Positions 13,901 to 25,900 of a stretch of 64,000 bases of DNA are shown piece after piece. Position numbers and translations under genes: made by a program. The notes under the pieces are model-generated. The model was given only the letters and a program-made list of their open reading frames with translations, made no database searches and was not told the DNA's origin. Location of the stretch: positions 248,001-312,000 of the forward strand of contig VZRN01002233.1 of NCBI GenBank assembly GCA_013397935.1, in the 5' to 3' direction. Position 1 is the stretch's first letter. Each line of letters begins with the position of its first letter. This stretch comes from Dasyornis broadbenti (Eukaryota > Chordata > Aves > Passeriformes > Dasyornithidae).

Positions 13901-16900
13901 TCAGCTGGTGTCATTCTGTTCCCACAAAACACCCCTGGAGAATCCCCCTTTCTCCTCCCATGGCCTCTTTTCCCCTCATTAATCTTCTGCAGGAAAAGCT
14001 CCTGAAAAGACACCCTCCCACGCTGTCTCACCTCTTGTTCACACTCAGCCCGGTTCAGTGGCCAGCAGGAGCTGTGTGGTGGGTGGGGACAGCTGTGACA
14101 GTGGGTGCTGGGGCGTGGGAGGGTGCTCAGCACCCGGGGCTGGGCTCTGTCAGGGGCAAGGAGTAATTTCAGGTGTCCTTTCTGTCCGATCACGGTTGTT
14201 CACAGGCTGTGACCCTGGGTATTACGGGGACGGCTGCAAGAAGAAGTGTAGCTGCTCTCCAGGAGTGTCCTGTGACCCTGTCACCGGGGAGTGTCAGCAG
14301 GATTGTCCTGCAGGCTACCACGGGGAGCTCTGTGACCAAGGTAAGGCAGGGCCATGCAGGGCAGCTCTGCAGGTGCTGGGAACTCACCATTCCTCACACT
14401 TGTCCTTCACAAAAGAACACAAAAGCACTCCCAGAACCCCCTGAGAGTCCCAACCCACTACAGGTGATCTGATGGTGACCAGTTGAGGCTTTAAGGACAC
14501 AGGAGCTGCTATCCCCAGGAGACACTGCCACCTCTTTAAAGTGAGAGAGTGAACTCCTCATGCAGAACGAGCCTGATTCAGAAAAGGAGAGCAAGGTCTC
14601 ACTTCATCCTGCCACTGGATATCTCTGTGTTGATAGATGGAGGTGACTGAGATCTAATTATGTGTCCCTGGTCTTGGTGTCTTCTCCCTTCCAGGCAATC
14701 CCTGCACAGCACAACAATATCACATTTTCTGCTCCATTCTCTATTCCATATTGAAACTCCATGTCATCTGCTAGTGCAAAAAGAGTATTTTACATTTACT
14801 TTACGTTAGGATTCAAACTTCTGTATGACCCTCCTGGAGCAGTTTTGTGCTCTTCCCATGAAGGGCCAGTTGATGGGACGGTGACTGAGCTGCCCAGCTC
14901 TGTGGATGTCTAAGTGTGTCCAACACTCTGGCTCTGAGGGTGCAGATTTCAAGATGCTGGGAGTGGTTGGTGTGTCAGAGGGCTTCCCTGTGGTCAGACA
15001 AAGGTGCTTTGAGAGGACCTAAAGGCAGTGAGTCATTGGCACGAGGTGGTGTTTACAAAACATGAACACAGTGCTTGGGAAAGAACAACTTCTGCCAACC
15101 GCAGAGCTGAGCGGCGACTGCAAAATCAACCTACCCCTGCTCTTGTGAGGCTGGAGCCTCCTGAACCCTCTTCAGCTGGTTGGGTCCTACAGAAAATTCA
15201 GAAAGTTGGACACTTGAAGTCCACAGTTGAAGACAGACTTCAGCAGCAGAAGACACTGCAAGGAGGGGTGGTTGGAAGTGGCCAGCATCTGGATTTGGAT
15301 TGGAGCATCCCAGGAGTTTCTGCACTCTCTGATGTTTAGCCAAGCACTGCATCACCCCAGCCCAGAAGTTACAGCCATCAACCTCATTAATCTGCCAGCT
15401 CAGGGTCATGGTGCAGAGCCCCATCTCTGACAGGATTTGGCTGGAACAAGAGCTGCAGACAGACACAAAAATCCCAATGCAAGTGCTACCACAGTGCTGG
15501 CAGGAGAGATGGGAGCAGCTCCTGCAGGGCTGTGCCCCCTGGCAGGGTCTGACAGCCCTGAGCCCCCCTGATGGGAAGCTGTGGCCCCTGGAGCCCCTGG
15601 AGCTTCATCGGGCTGGGTGCTCCTGCTCAGGATATTTTTAAAAAGGGTAAGAAAGAAGCTGAAGGCTGTAGGGGGGAGTCACAGGAAATAACACAAATAT
15701 TTGTATAGAAATAGTAGGCTCTTGGCTGTTGTTCGGATCTGGAAATTATTAAAGGGTGAAGACAAACATCTGCCATCAATTAGCAAAGAGGAGGAATAAC
15801 AAAAACTCCACTGTGTCACTGGAAATCGAGGCGCTGCGTTTCCTTCGCGGTTTGTCAGTGCCGGTGCGTTCGCCTCTGCTGAAGCTTTACAGAACATTGG
15901 CTTTGGTGAGAGTGGAGCTCTTGGGGGGGACTCAAAGAGGATTTAGGGATCTTTGGGGCCCTCAGTGTACATGTCACTGACTGGCTGCTAAATTGTGGCA
16001 TGGGGTACAAAGATCAAACTGTGGTATCGGCAGAACCACGCTGGCGTCCAGAGCAGAGGGAAGGAAAAGTTCTTATTCCTCCTCTGGATGAGGATGCCCC
16101 TTGTTTCCTTCTTTCCAACCGTGGCTGCTTCTTCAAATCCTGGTGCTCAGATCCTGGAGGCATTCAGCCAGGGAGGTAAAAACCCTCACAGCATTTTGGA
16201 AGAACCAAGGGGTGGTTTGGTGTGGGGCTGTGGCCCCGGTGTTCTGCACCCCAGCCCAGAGACAGCAGCGTGCCTCGGGCAGAGTCCCTGTCCAAAGACT
16301 GGAGACCACTTTGGCCTCAGCTTTTGGGGATGTGAGTGGTCACTGTTACCTGAAGAAATTCCTGTTGAAAGGACACACAACAAGAGAGAAGTGATAGACA
16401 AATCAGGGTGGTGGTGGCAGTGCTGGAGGTGACCAGTGTGGCTCATGGAGTGATCACACCCATGACAATCATCAAGGTTGGAAAAGACCTTCAAGCCCGT
16501 CAAGTCCAACCCCTGACCAAACACCACCATGCTCCCTAAACCACGAGCACAGGTGGGAGCCTCTCACAGCTGGGCTGTTCCCCACAGACCCTGAGGCTCC
16601 TCTGGGCTGCCGGGCTGGGTTGGTAAAATGCCCTTGGGCACTTTGTGGGGGAAGTTCTGACCCTGCTGTTCTCCCACAGAGTGCCCTGAGGGGACATTTG
16701 GGCCAGGCTGTCAGCATCCCTGTGCCTGTGGAGGAGCACCCTGTGACCGGAGCACGGGGCAGTGCCACTGCCCGCCCGGCTGGATGGGACACGACTGTGC
16801 CCAAGGTGAGCAGGGGCAGCAGAGCCAACGCTCAGGGATTTCGGTGTGGAGGGAGGGGTTTAGGTGTAGACCCATTACTTTTCTTTTACTAAAATTCATT

Positions 16901-19900
16901 TTGGAAACACCCAGTGCAGTTAGAATCATCTTCATGGAAAATTAGAAAAAATTGCAGCTTTTGATGGTGAGTTGTAAACAACAGCCCTTCTCTGCTGTCA
17001 AGGCTGAGGGAAGCACAAGCAAACACACATGATGAAAAAGATGAAGATGGTTTTGGTTGTTGCAGTCTTTAACACAGGAAAAGAACCTTTCTTTATCAAT
17101 GCATGTTTTTATTGCCTTCACCAGATTACTCTTTAACTGCTGGAAAACTAGAGAATCCAAAATTAAAATCTTTTGCATGATTGTGCAGTATTACAGCAGC
17201 TGGAAGTTATTAGTCACATAGAGATGTCCTGCCCCTAAGAGTTTGGCTGAGCAATAAAACTACGTGTGCACAGTGCTCACCATACATTTCAAGCTGCCTT
17301 TTTTCCAGGCCCTGGAGCAGCTTAGGACCATTTGGAGAAGGATTCTTGCCCTGGTTTTAGCAGTTCTTAGCCTTTTGCTCCTCTTCGGCAACTCACAGCG
17401 GGTCCTGGAGCAGTGACTGATGTGCTGTCCATGGTGTGACGGCAGCTGTGGAGTCCCTGTGCCAGCAGCACCATTTCCCACTGAGGAGCCCTTGGAGCTC
17501 CCCGCAAGTGGATGCAAATCCAAAATTGGCATGAAAATCCTGGAGTGAGCTCAGAATAGCACTCACAGAGTGCAGCACGCTGCTGTGGAACAAGCACAGC
17601 CACGCTGTGCTCGCTGGTAGCCGTGTGCTGCCGAACAAAAGTCCACGTCGTACATGAGCACAGAAATGACAAAGAAAGGGAACCCAAAAGGTCAGACATT
17701 CCCCTCTGATCCCAGTGCTGTGTGTTCTCTGTCTGCTCATGCTCCAGCTTGCCCTGAGGGTCTCTGGGGACCGGGCTGCCAGGAGATCTGCCCCGACTGT
17801 GCCAACAATGCCAGCTGTGACCCTGCCACCGGAGCCTGTCTGTGCCCACCCGGCTACACCGGCCAGCGCTGCCAGGATGGTGAGTGCAGGCTGGGGTGTG
17901 TCCCTCAGCTGGAATGTCCATCTCCAGATGGAATGGGGCTATTTCAGTTGGCCTGGAACATCTGCTCCAGTGAGTGCAGCCTCCAGCGACCAAGCAGGCA
18001 CTGCCACGCTCAGCAGAGCAGGCTGAGCACGGTGCACATCTCTGTTCCCTCACTTGTTGGGGCGCAGGCTGGGGACTTCGAAGTCCCTCTAGTCCCCTCT
18101 CCGTGGTGATAACTTCTGCAACAGCAGAAAGGGAGGAAAAATGCTGAGCTCCTCGTCCTGTTCAGCACCTGCACTCGGGGTGTCAGAGCTGTGCCAGAGC
18201 TGTGTCAGTGCTCAGGGCTCTGCCGAAGCACTGCAGTACCCAGCGGCTCTGCTGAGGGCCGGGGTTCCAGCAGTCACCTGCAGTCTCTCCCTGTTTCCCT
18301 TGGCAGTGTGTCCACCCGGCTGGTTTGGCCCTGCCTGCCAGCTGAGCTGCAGCTGTGGGAACGAGGGACATTGCCATCCGGTGACAGGGACCTGCAGCTG
18401 CCCGCCGGGCTGGACAGGGCACCACTGCCAGCGAGGTACGGCACCTGTGCTCTGTCACCTTCACCCACTGCCCTGTGCCCTGTGCCCTGTGCTGAGCTAC
18501 GCTGCCATCGCTCCATTCTCATCTTCATGCTGTGCCTCTGCCAGGGAAATCTCTCTGAAATCCTTTTGGTTTCTCTGCTCTGTCTGTCCGGTGCTGGCAG
18601 TGTCACTGGCCTTTCGGCAGCCCTGTTTGTCCCTGTGCCCAGGGGATGTTGTGACCGCTGGCAGAGGCTGTGCCCACGCCGTGCTCTCGGGTGCACAGCA
18701 GTGATGAGCTCCTCCTGTGTTTTCCAGCCTGTGACATGGGGCGCTGGGGCCCCGACTGTGCCCACTCCTGCAACTGCAGCAACAGCGACGGCAGCTGCAG
18801 CGCCGAGAGCGGGCAGTGCCTGTGCGAGGCCGGCTTCACTGGCAGCCGCTGCGAGCAGAGTGAGTACTGCCCCTGCCCCGCCTGCCTGTCACCCTGCCAG
18901 GGCTGCAGGTGTTCCAGGGAAAGGCATCGGGCCAGCCCAGTCCCCTTCCCTGGCTGTGGTGCTGTCCCAGTCCTGATGCCAGATCCTGTCCTGACGGTGA
19001 CTGGGTGATGTGAGCTGGGGCAGATTAGAACCCCCCGGTCCTTATTAAAAAACCAACTGCCAGGTATTTTTATTCCCTTCAGTGTCTGAGCCCCTGCCTT
19101 AGGATAGCTTGTCTGGACCCAGGAAATGATAGGCTTCTCAGTTTAATTTCTTTCTGCTTTCCAGAGTGCCCGGAAGGGTGGTTTGGGCTGAGCTGTCGGC
19201 ACCAGTGTCAGTGTGACAATGGAGCCACCTGTGACCACGTCAGCGGGGCCTGTACCTGCAGCCCGGGCTGGCGAGGAACCTTCTGTGAGCACGGTGAGTA
19301 CTGAACCTGGGGACCACTGCTCCAGCCCAGAGGGGTTGTGCTCCCTGTCTGGGTTTGCTATCCCCTTACAGCAAAGAGAATCCCTTGGGGTGGTCAAAGG
19401 GAGAACAAGTCTGCAGGCTGCTGTGTCTGGTTTTATTTCTGGAGGGAAAAGGTCTAAGGGAACAAAACACTATCAAAATGTTAGCAACAGCGGGCCCGGT
19501 GGTTGCACAGCTGCTGTGGTCACCCCAGTGTGTTCATGTTGCACATGGGGTCTTGGAGCAGGCTCTTGGAGGGGCCCCTGGATGCAGGGATCCAGCTCCC
19601 CCAGCAGCCTCTCAATGGTCAGGAGCCTCAGGCTGTCACTGCTGATCCACCACTGCCCTCTCCTGTACCTGGAATGTCAACAGTGGACTCACATCCAGTG
19701 TCTGCTGCCCTGCCGGGGGAGCCCTTAGCAGTGGCTGTCACACTGGTGCAGCCTTGGATCGGCAACACAGGCCACCAGGAGACACCTTTTCCCACTGGGA
19801 GGGCTCCAGCTCAGTGCAGGCATTTTTTGTGGATTTCTCCTTTGTTTTCCACAGCCTGCCCCGATGGATTTTATGGACTGGAGTGTCGGCAAGCCTGTGA

Positions 19901-22900
19901 CTGCCTGAACGGTGCCCACTGTGACCCTGTGACAGGACAGTGCCAGTGTCCCCCTGGCTGGACTGGCCCCCGCTGTGGCCAGGGTAGGTGTCTGTGGCCA
20001 GGAGCCCACCCTGCCCTCCATGGGCACTCTGGAGCCGGGGCTGTCTCTGCTGCCAGCTCGTAGGAACTGGAGGTTTGGGTTGTCCTTTCCCCATTCATGA
20101 TTTTCTCTGCCTGGAATTTAATTTGGATTTGGACTGGGGAGCTCTGCCTGAGCGTGTTGTGGCTGGATGGAATGAGTGCTTGGGCATCCAGCAAAACTGC
20201 TTCCAAATAGATAAAAGGATGTAGTGCTGATGGTAACACCGTGTTCAGATGTCAGTGCCTGTAGGACGCATTATTTCCCTGTAACACCACAAAACCACCT
20301 CACACAGCAGCCACACACCAGTGCCAGGTCCTCTCCCAGCCCCTGGGATGGTTGGTGGGAGCCTGGCTGCAGTAATTCCCACCCACTGCCCAACATTCCT
20401 GCCTGCTCTGCTCCCCTGCAGCCTGCCAGGAGAACAGGTACGGCCAGAACTGCAGCCAGACCTGCCACTGCTTCAACAACGCCACTTGCAGCCACGTCAG
20501 CGGCCGCTGCCTCTGCTCCGAGGGATGGACGGGACCCACATGCCAGCAAGGTAACCCTTCCCAGCCTGGCCTGCTGCCCCTGCCAGCATGGGAGGGGTGC
20601 CATTCCTCAGGGTGGGTGGAATGCTGCTGCCTCTTCCCTGAGCAGGTCAAATACCAAATGTCATTTTGGGGGCAACTGAGCAGCCTTGGGGGGATCATCG
20701 GCTCCTCTTGCATCAAAATCAGAGTTGCTCTGTGTCAGACCATTCCCCATGGCTCTGGCAGCGTGGCACAAGCCTCCAGAGCTGTGCCCTGACAGGGATG
20801 TTTTTCCTGCTTCTCCCTCAGCCTGCCCAACGGGTTTTTACGGGAAGAACTGCCAGCAGCGCTGCCTCTGCCAGAACGGCGGCACCTGTGACCCAGCCAC
20901 GGGGGCCTGTGCTTGCCCCGCAGGCTGGACGGGGCTGGCCTGCGAGCTGGGTGAGGAAACAGCTGGGGAAATGGCTCTGGGGCAAACAGGTCCTGGGCTG
21001 GAGAGGTTTCCCTCTGAAGGTTGGAGGTGACGTGCAAGGGGCTGGGAGTGCACGGTCATTCCTGGCATTCAGGTGGTGGGAGCTGGAATGAAGGAGCTGG
21101 GATGGTGGGAGTTGGGAGGGTGGGAGCTGGGAGGGTGGGTGCCAGGACAGTGTCTCACCTGTGCCCATCCCAGCCTGTGCCCAGGGGCAGCACGGCCTGG
21201 ACTGCCAGCAGCGCTGCGAGTGCCAGCACGGGGGGCTCTGTGAGCGCCAGACCGGGCACTGCCTCTGCCAGCCCGGCTGGACCGGCGGCAAGTGCGAGAG
21301 ACGTAAGTGGGGCACGGGGTCTGACCTGGGCATGGGTGGGTCTGGCAGCACCTGGTGCTGCACAAAGGGCGTGTGGGGGTTCAAGCAAAGACATGAAATC
21401 CAGATTTCGGCACAGCAGGGAGGAGGCAGTGCCATGGTTTTGGCTGTGCCCCAGTTTTGCTCACTGCTGTTCTCTCCCCTTGCACAGAATCACAGAGGGG
21501 TTTGGGTGGGAAGGGACCTTAAAGCCATCCAGTTCCAACCCCATCTGGTTCCTTTCCTCTGAGGGCTGTCCTGAGAGTGGTGGTGCGCAGACAGAGCAGC
21601 CTGTGGCAGTGCTGGTGGGAGAGGGATGAGATTCCCAAAGGCACAGACCCCCAGGCATCAGTGCAAAGCCACAGGCTCCAAGCAGGGATGAAGGCAGGGC
21701 AGAACCCTGTGTGGTGAAACCAAAATGCCAAGGGAGGATCTTCCTCTGCCATGATTATTTTAAGGGTAACAGTGGATCATCCCCTTTCCATTCTTACTTC
21801 TGCGTGTCCTTGTATCACACTGACCCTCAGGGCCTGGCTTTGCTCCCAAGCCCCAGTAAACCATGAGATCTGTCCCTCAGTGGCTCCATGTCTGCCGTAT
21901 CCTGAGATGAAACACACGCTGGCAATCCTTTTCCCATGAGGAAGTGTTGAAAAGGCTCTTGGCCTTTAGAGCAGTGGCAGGGACCTCATCAGGTACCAGC
22001 ACACCAAAAAGAGATCCCCAGGCTTCTTCCCTTCCAGGGGGCATGACAGCTCAGCCTGGCACGTCCATAACTCAGGGTGTAAAGTCCAGTGGCAGCACTT
22101 GCCAGCTGAAATCTGGCACAAGGGAGCTGCTGCTGCAGCCTCAGCTGCCACCAGCCTCTCTCAGGTTTCCTGCTGGGAATGTTTTTCCTGTCAGGAGGCT
22201 GTAAACAGCTTGGCTGGCAGCTGGGGCTTTTCCACACAAATCACCTCGCTGGATCTTGCTGCATCCCGAGGCAGTGTCCCCTCCCAGCACCGTCACATGC
22301 TCCCAGAACCCCACACGCAGCCTCAGCAGCACCAGGCAGTGTTAAGCACTCCTGTAATTTCTTTCAAAAAGGTAGAAATTGTGTTATTTTTACTAAAAGA
22401 GCCAAGATAGGGTCCTGTCAGCTCCCCAGGGCTGTATTTCAAGCTGCCTGTGAGTCCACAAGGGACAGACTCAATTGAGCTGTGTGCTACAGGAAAAAAG
22501 CTGGGAAAAACACTGGGAAAAAGCCTCACATCCCCTTTTTTCTCTCACGGGGGAGAGTACAAGATTTTTGCACAACTTGTACTCTCCCCCGTGTTGTTTT
22601 CTTCCCTGAAGCTTGTCCAGAGGGGCTGTTTGGGGCACGCTGTGAGGAGCTCTGTGACTGTGGGGACAACGTCTCCTGCCACCACGTCACTGGCGCTTGT
22701 GACTGCCCCCGGGGCTGGAGGGGCCGGCGCTGCGAGAAAGGTGAGACACACCCCTGGGTAAGGGAAATCCAGGGAAATGGCAGCTGCTCCAGAGCCTGGG
22801 AAAGAGGGAAACTCCATTTTTAGTGAGAATTACAAGTTGTGGCAAAATACTTTGAGGCCATTGGGCTGGCTGGGCACCGGGGCAGGAGCCCCTCGGGCTC

Positions 22901-25900
22901 TGGTGCCTTCCAGGCATTAGCAACAACTTAAAATCCAGGCGGGAGACTCACATCCTGTTGTTTGTTTTCCCACAGCCTGCCTGCCAGGTTTCTTTGGGAA
23001 GAACTGTGCCAGCCGTTGCTCCTGTCCCCTGGGAGTGCCCTGCCACCATGTCACCGGCCAGTGTGGCTGCCCGCCAGGACTGACCGGCGCTGGATGTGAA
23101 AAATGTACGGAGATGGCAAGGATCCTTTCACAGCTCTGCTGACAGGCTCTGGGAACGTGATGGGTCAAGCAATTCCTACAGAAAATGGAAGGGGGAATAA
23201 AAAAAGAAAAACAAGAAAAAGCAGCCCAAGAGCAGAGCTGTGCCAAGGAGCAACTCCCAGTCTGGCAGCTGGGTGCATGCCTGCGGAATGTCAGCAGGAC
23301 AGAGGGAGCCAAGTGGGAAATCAGAGCCGGGTATTTATCCAGAGGATTAGCAATAAATCACTATTAAAATGAGCTCCTGTGGGTAGGAGCAAGTCTGGAA
23401 GAGACAGAGGTGTGTGAGCACATTCCTTATGCAGAGGACAGTGCTGGATTTGCCATCTCTGTGTGTGGAGCTTGCAGAAATGCGGGGGCAGGTAGGGCTG
23501 GCACAGCAAAAGGCACCTAATGCCTTTAAGTACTTGCTGTTCCTTTCAATCCAAGTATTTCCTGGAGTGAAGGAGCCTTCTGCGTGTGGGTCCCTTTGCA
23601 TTTTGGACAGTGGAGAACTTTTACTGCCATAAAAGGCTCTCTAAGTACCCTGGCTAAAAATAAAAAAGGGGGGAAAAGCCTTGTACAGCAGGGTGGGATG
23701 GCTCCTGAGCCACCTTGGTGCCCTGTCTCCTCACAGCCTGCCTGCCAGGGACCTTTGGAGAGGGCTGTGCTCAGATCTGCCAGTGCGCCGGAGCCACCCA
23801 GGAATGTCACCCTGTCACCGGCGCCTGCGTGTGCCCCCCCGGCTTCCATGGTCCCACCTGCCAGCTGGGTGAGTCCTGCTCCGGTCCCCACTGCATCCCC
23901 TTGGCAGGCTGTCCCATCCTGGAATCCCGGTGCTGTGAGGGATGTGTGTGTGAGCTGCTGCAGCTGGGTGAGTCGGGGCTGTTCAGTGTGACAGAGCGGA
24001 TCACAACCCTGCCAGCCTGGCACAGACCCGCTCCCAGCAGAGCCCTCTGCCTCCTCCCTGCTGAAACATCCATGCAAACCCACCTGGTGGATTCTCCCAG
24101 GTTATCTGGGCCTTGTTCTCATATTTTTAGACACTGAGGCCGCTGTTTGTTGTCCCCTCAGAGTGCTCCCCAGGGTGGTACGGCCGTGACTGCGAGAGGC
24201 CGTGCCAGTGCAAGAACGGGGGCCAGTGTGACCCTGCCTTGGGCATGTGCCACTGCCCCGCGGGCTTCATCGGCGCTGACTGCGGCATCGGTGAGTGCTG
24301 CTTCAGCCAGAGGGGGTGGGAGAGCAGGGAAAGCTCCTCGGGGAAAGGTGAGATGTGGGAGATGCAGACCTGCAGCTGATCGTGTTTGCTGTCTGCCTTA
24401 GCCTTGGAAACATTTTCCTGCTCCGTTTTTTTAATGATAAAATGATTTCTCCTGTCGCACCTTGCCCTCTCTGTATTGCTGTACGTTGCCATGGCAGGAC
24501 AGGGCTTGGAGCAACCTGGCTTAGTGGAAGGTGTCCCTGGCCATTGCAGGGGGTTTGGAACCAGATGATCTTTAAGGTCTCTTCCAACCCCAACCATTCC
24601 ATGATTCTGTGATACAACAGCACAAGGCTGGAGGCACCTTCTGCCTCCCCATTGCTGTACAAAGCTTTCCTTCTCCCACCTCCCACCTCCCCAGCCCTGC
24701 TTTGGCCTGACTGAGGTTTTCCTCTCTCCAGGATGCCCTGCTGGCCGCTACGGCCAGGACTGTGCAGGGCTGTGCTCCTGCGGGGCCGGCGCTCCCTGTG
24801 ACCCCATCACCGGAGACTGTGTGTGCCCTCCGGGCAGAGCTGGCCCCACCTGTCAGCAAGGCAAGCAGCAGCCCTGGGGTTGCACATCAGACCTTTCAGG
24901 CAGCGGGTGGGGGAAGGTCCTGAGCAGGAAATGATTTCCCTGCCCTGAGATCTCTGCTCGCGGCCCGCGTGCCCAGCACCTCTGCCTCTCGCCCCGCAGG
25001 TTGTGAGAAGCAGCGCTACGGGGTGGGCTGCCAGCAGAGCTGCTCCTGCCACAACGGGGGGCTCTGTGACACAGCCGACGGCTCCTGCTCGTGTGCGCCG
25101 GGGTGGACAGGGAAATCCTGCGAATTAGGTAAACCTGGCCCGGACGGATTGTCCTGCACCGACCCGCTAACTGTGGAGCTCACGTACTGGGTCCAGTTTC
25201 TGTTGTCCCACCCGTGCCAGCCCTGCCTTAGCACAGCACTCTGAAGCGCAGGTGTGGGGCTGCTGAGCAGCTCTGCCGCTCCCTCTCGCCCGCAGAATGC
25301 CCTCCGGGAAGCTACGGTGCCGGCTGCCAGCAGCGCTGCTCCTGCCTGCACAACGCCACCTGCGACCCGGCCACAGGGACCTGCCGCTGCCCCGCTGGCT
25401 ACTACGGACCCCTGTGCGAGCACAGTGAGTGGTGCCAGCGGGGACACCCTGCTTGGGGCGGGGGTGGGTCCCTAAAGCTCATCCGGAGGGCAGGACCGCA
25501 GGACACGGGTGTGATCTCACACGCCAGTGTCACACTCCGCGGGGCTCTCTCCCTTTTCCACCTGTTAGCGGTGAGCCCGTCCCAGGCAGCAGCAGCAGCA
25601 GAGAGGCGATTTCTGATCTCTGCGTGACCCCACGGCCACAGCAGTGCCCTCCCAAGACAGCTGGGCACACACACCCCACTGCCCGCAGGTGTTGGGTACC
25701 GAGCAAATGGCGTGGAGCTGAACGCGGTGCTATTGACCTCAATGTGGTGCTCGGGAGCTGAATGTGGTTCTCTGCAACCGCGACTTGGAGCGCCCGGGTG
25801 CATCTCGTGCAGAAAGGCTCTCTGCTCCTCTCTGCTGGGCTGACCGAGGCGCTGCTGCAGTTCAGGCCGCGTTCCAGCCCTCGCCGTGCTCTAACGAGCT

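Larger units (their letters stand above)
21303..22611 (+). other. MEGF6: MEGF6 intron, 1.3 kb
   Basis: Holds an antisense CR1 fragment (21484-21560) and, at its 3' end, the perfect hairpin 22546-22593. No exon was seen. Confidence 0.65.

Noticed and set aside
13132..14166. 344-aa plus-strand open frame
   Set aside because: It is antisense read-through of a decayed CR1; the opposite strand shows reverse-transcriptase remnants.
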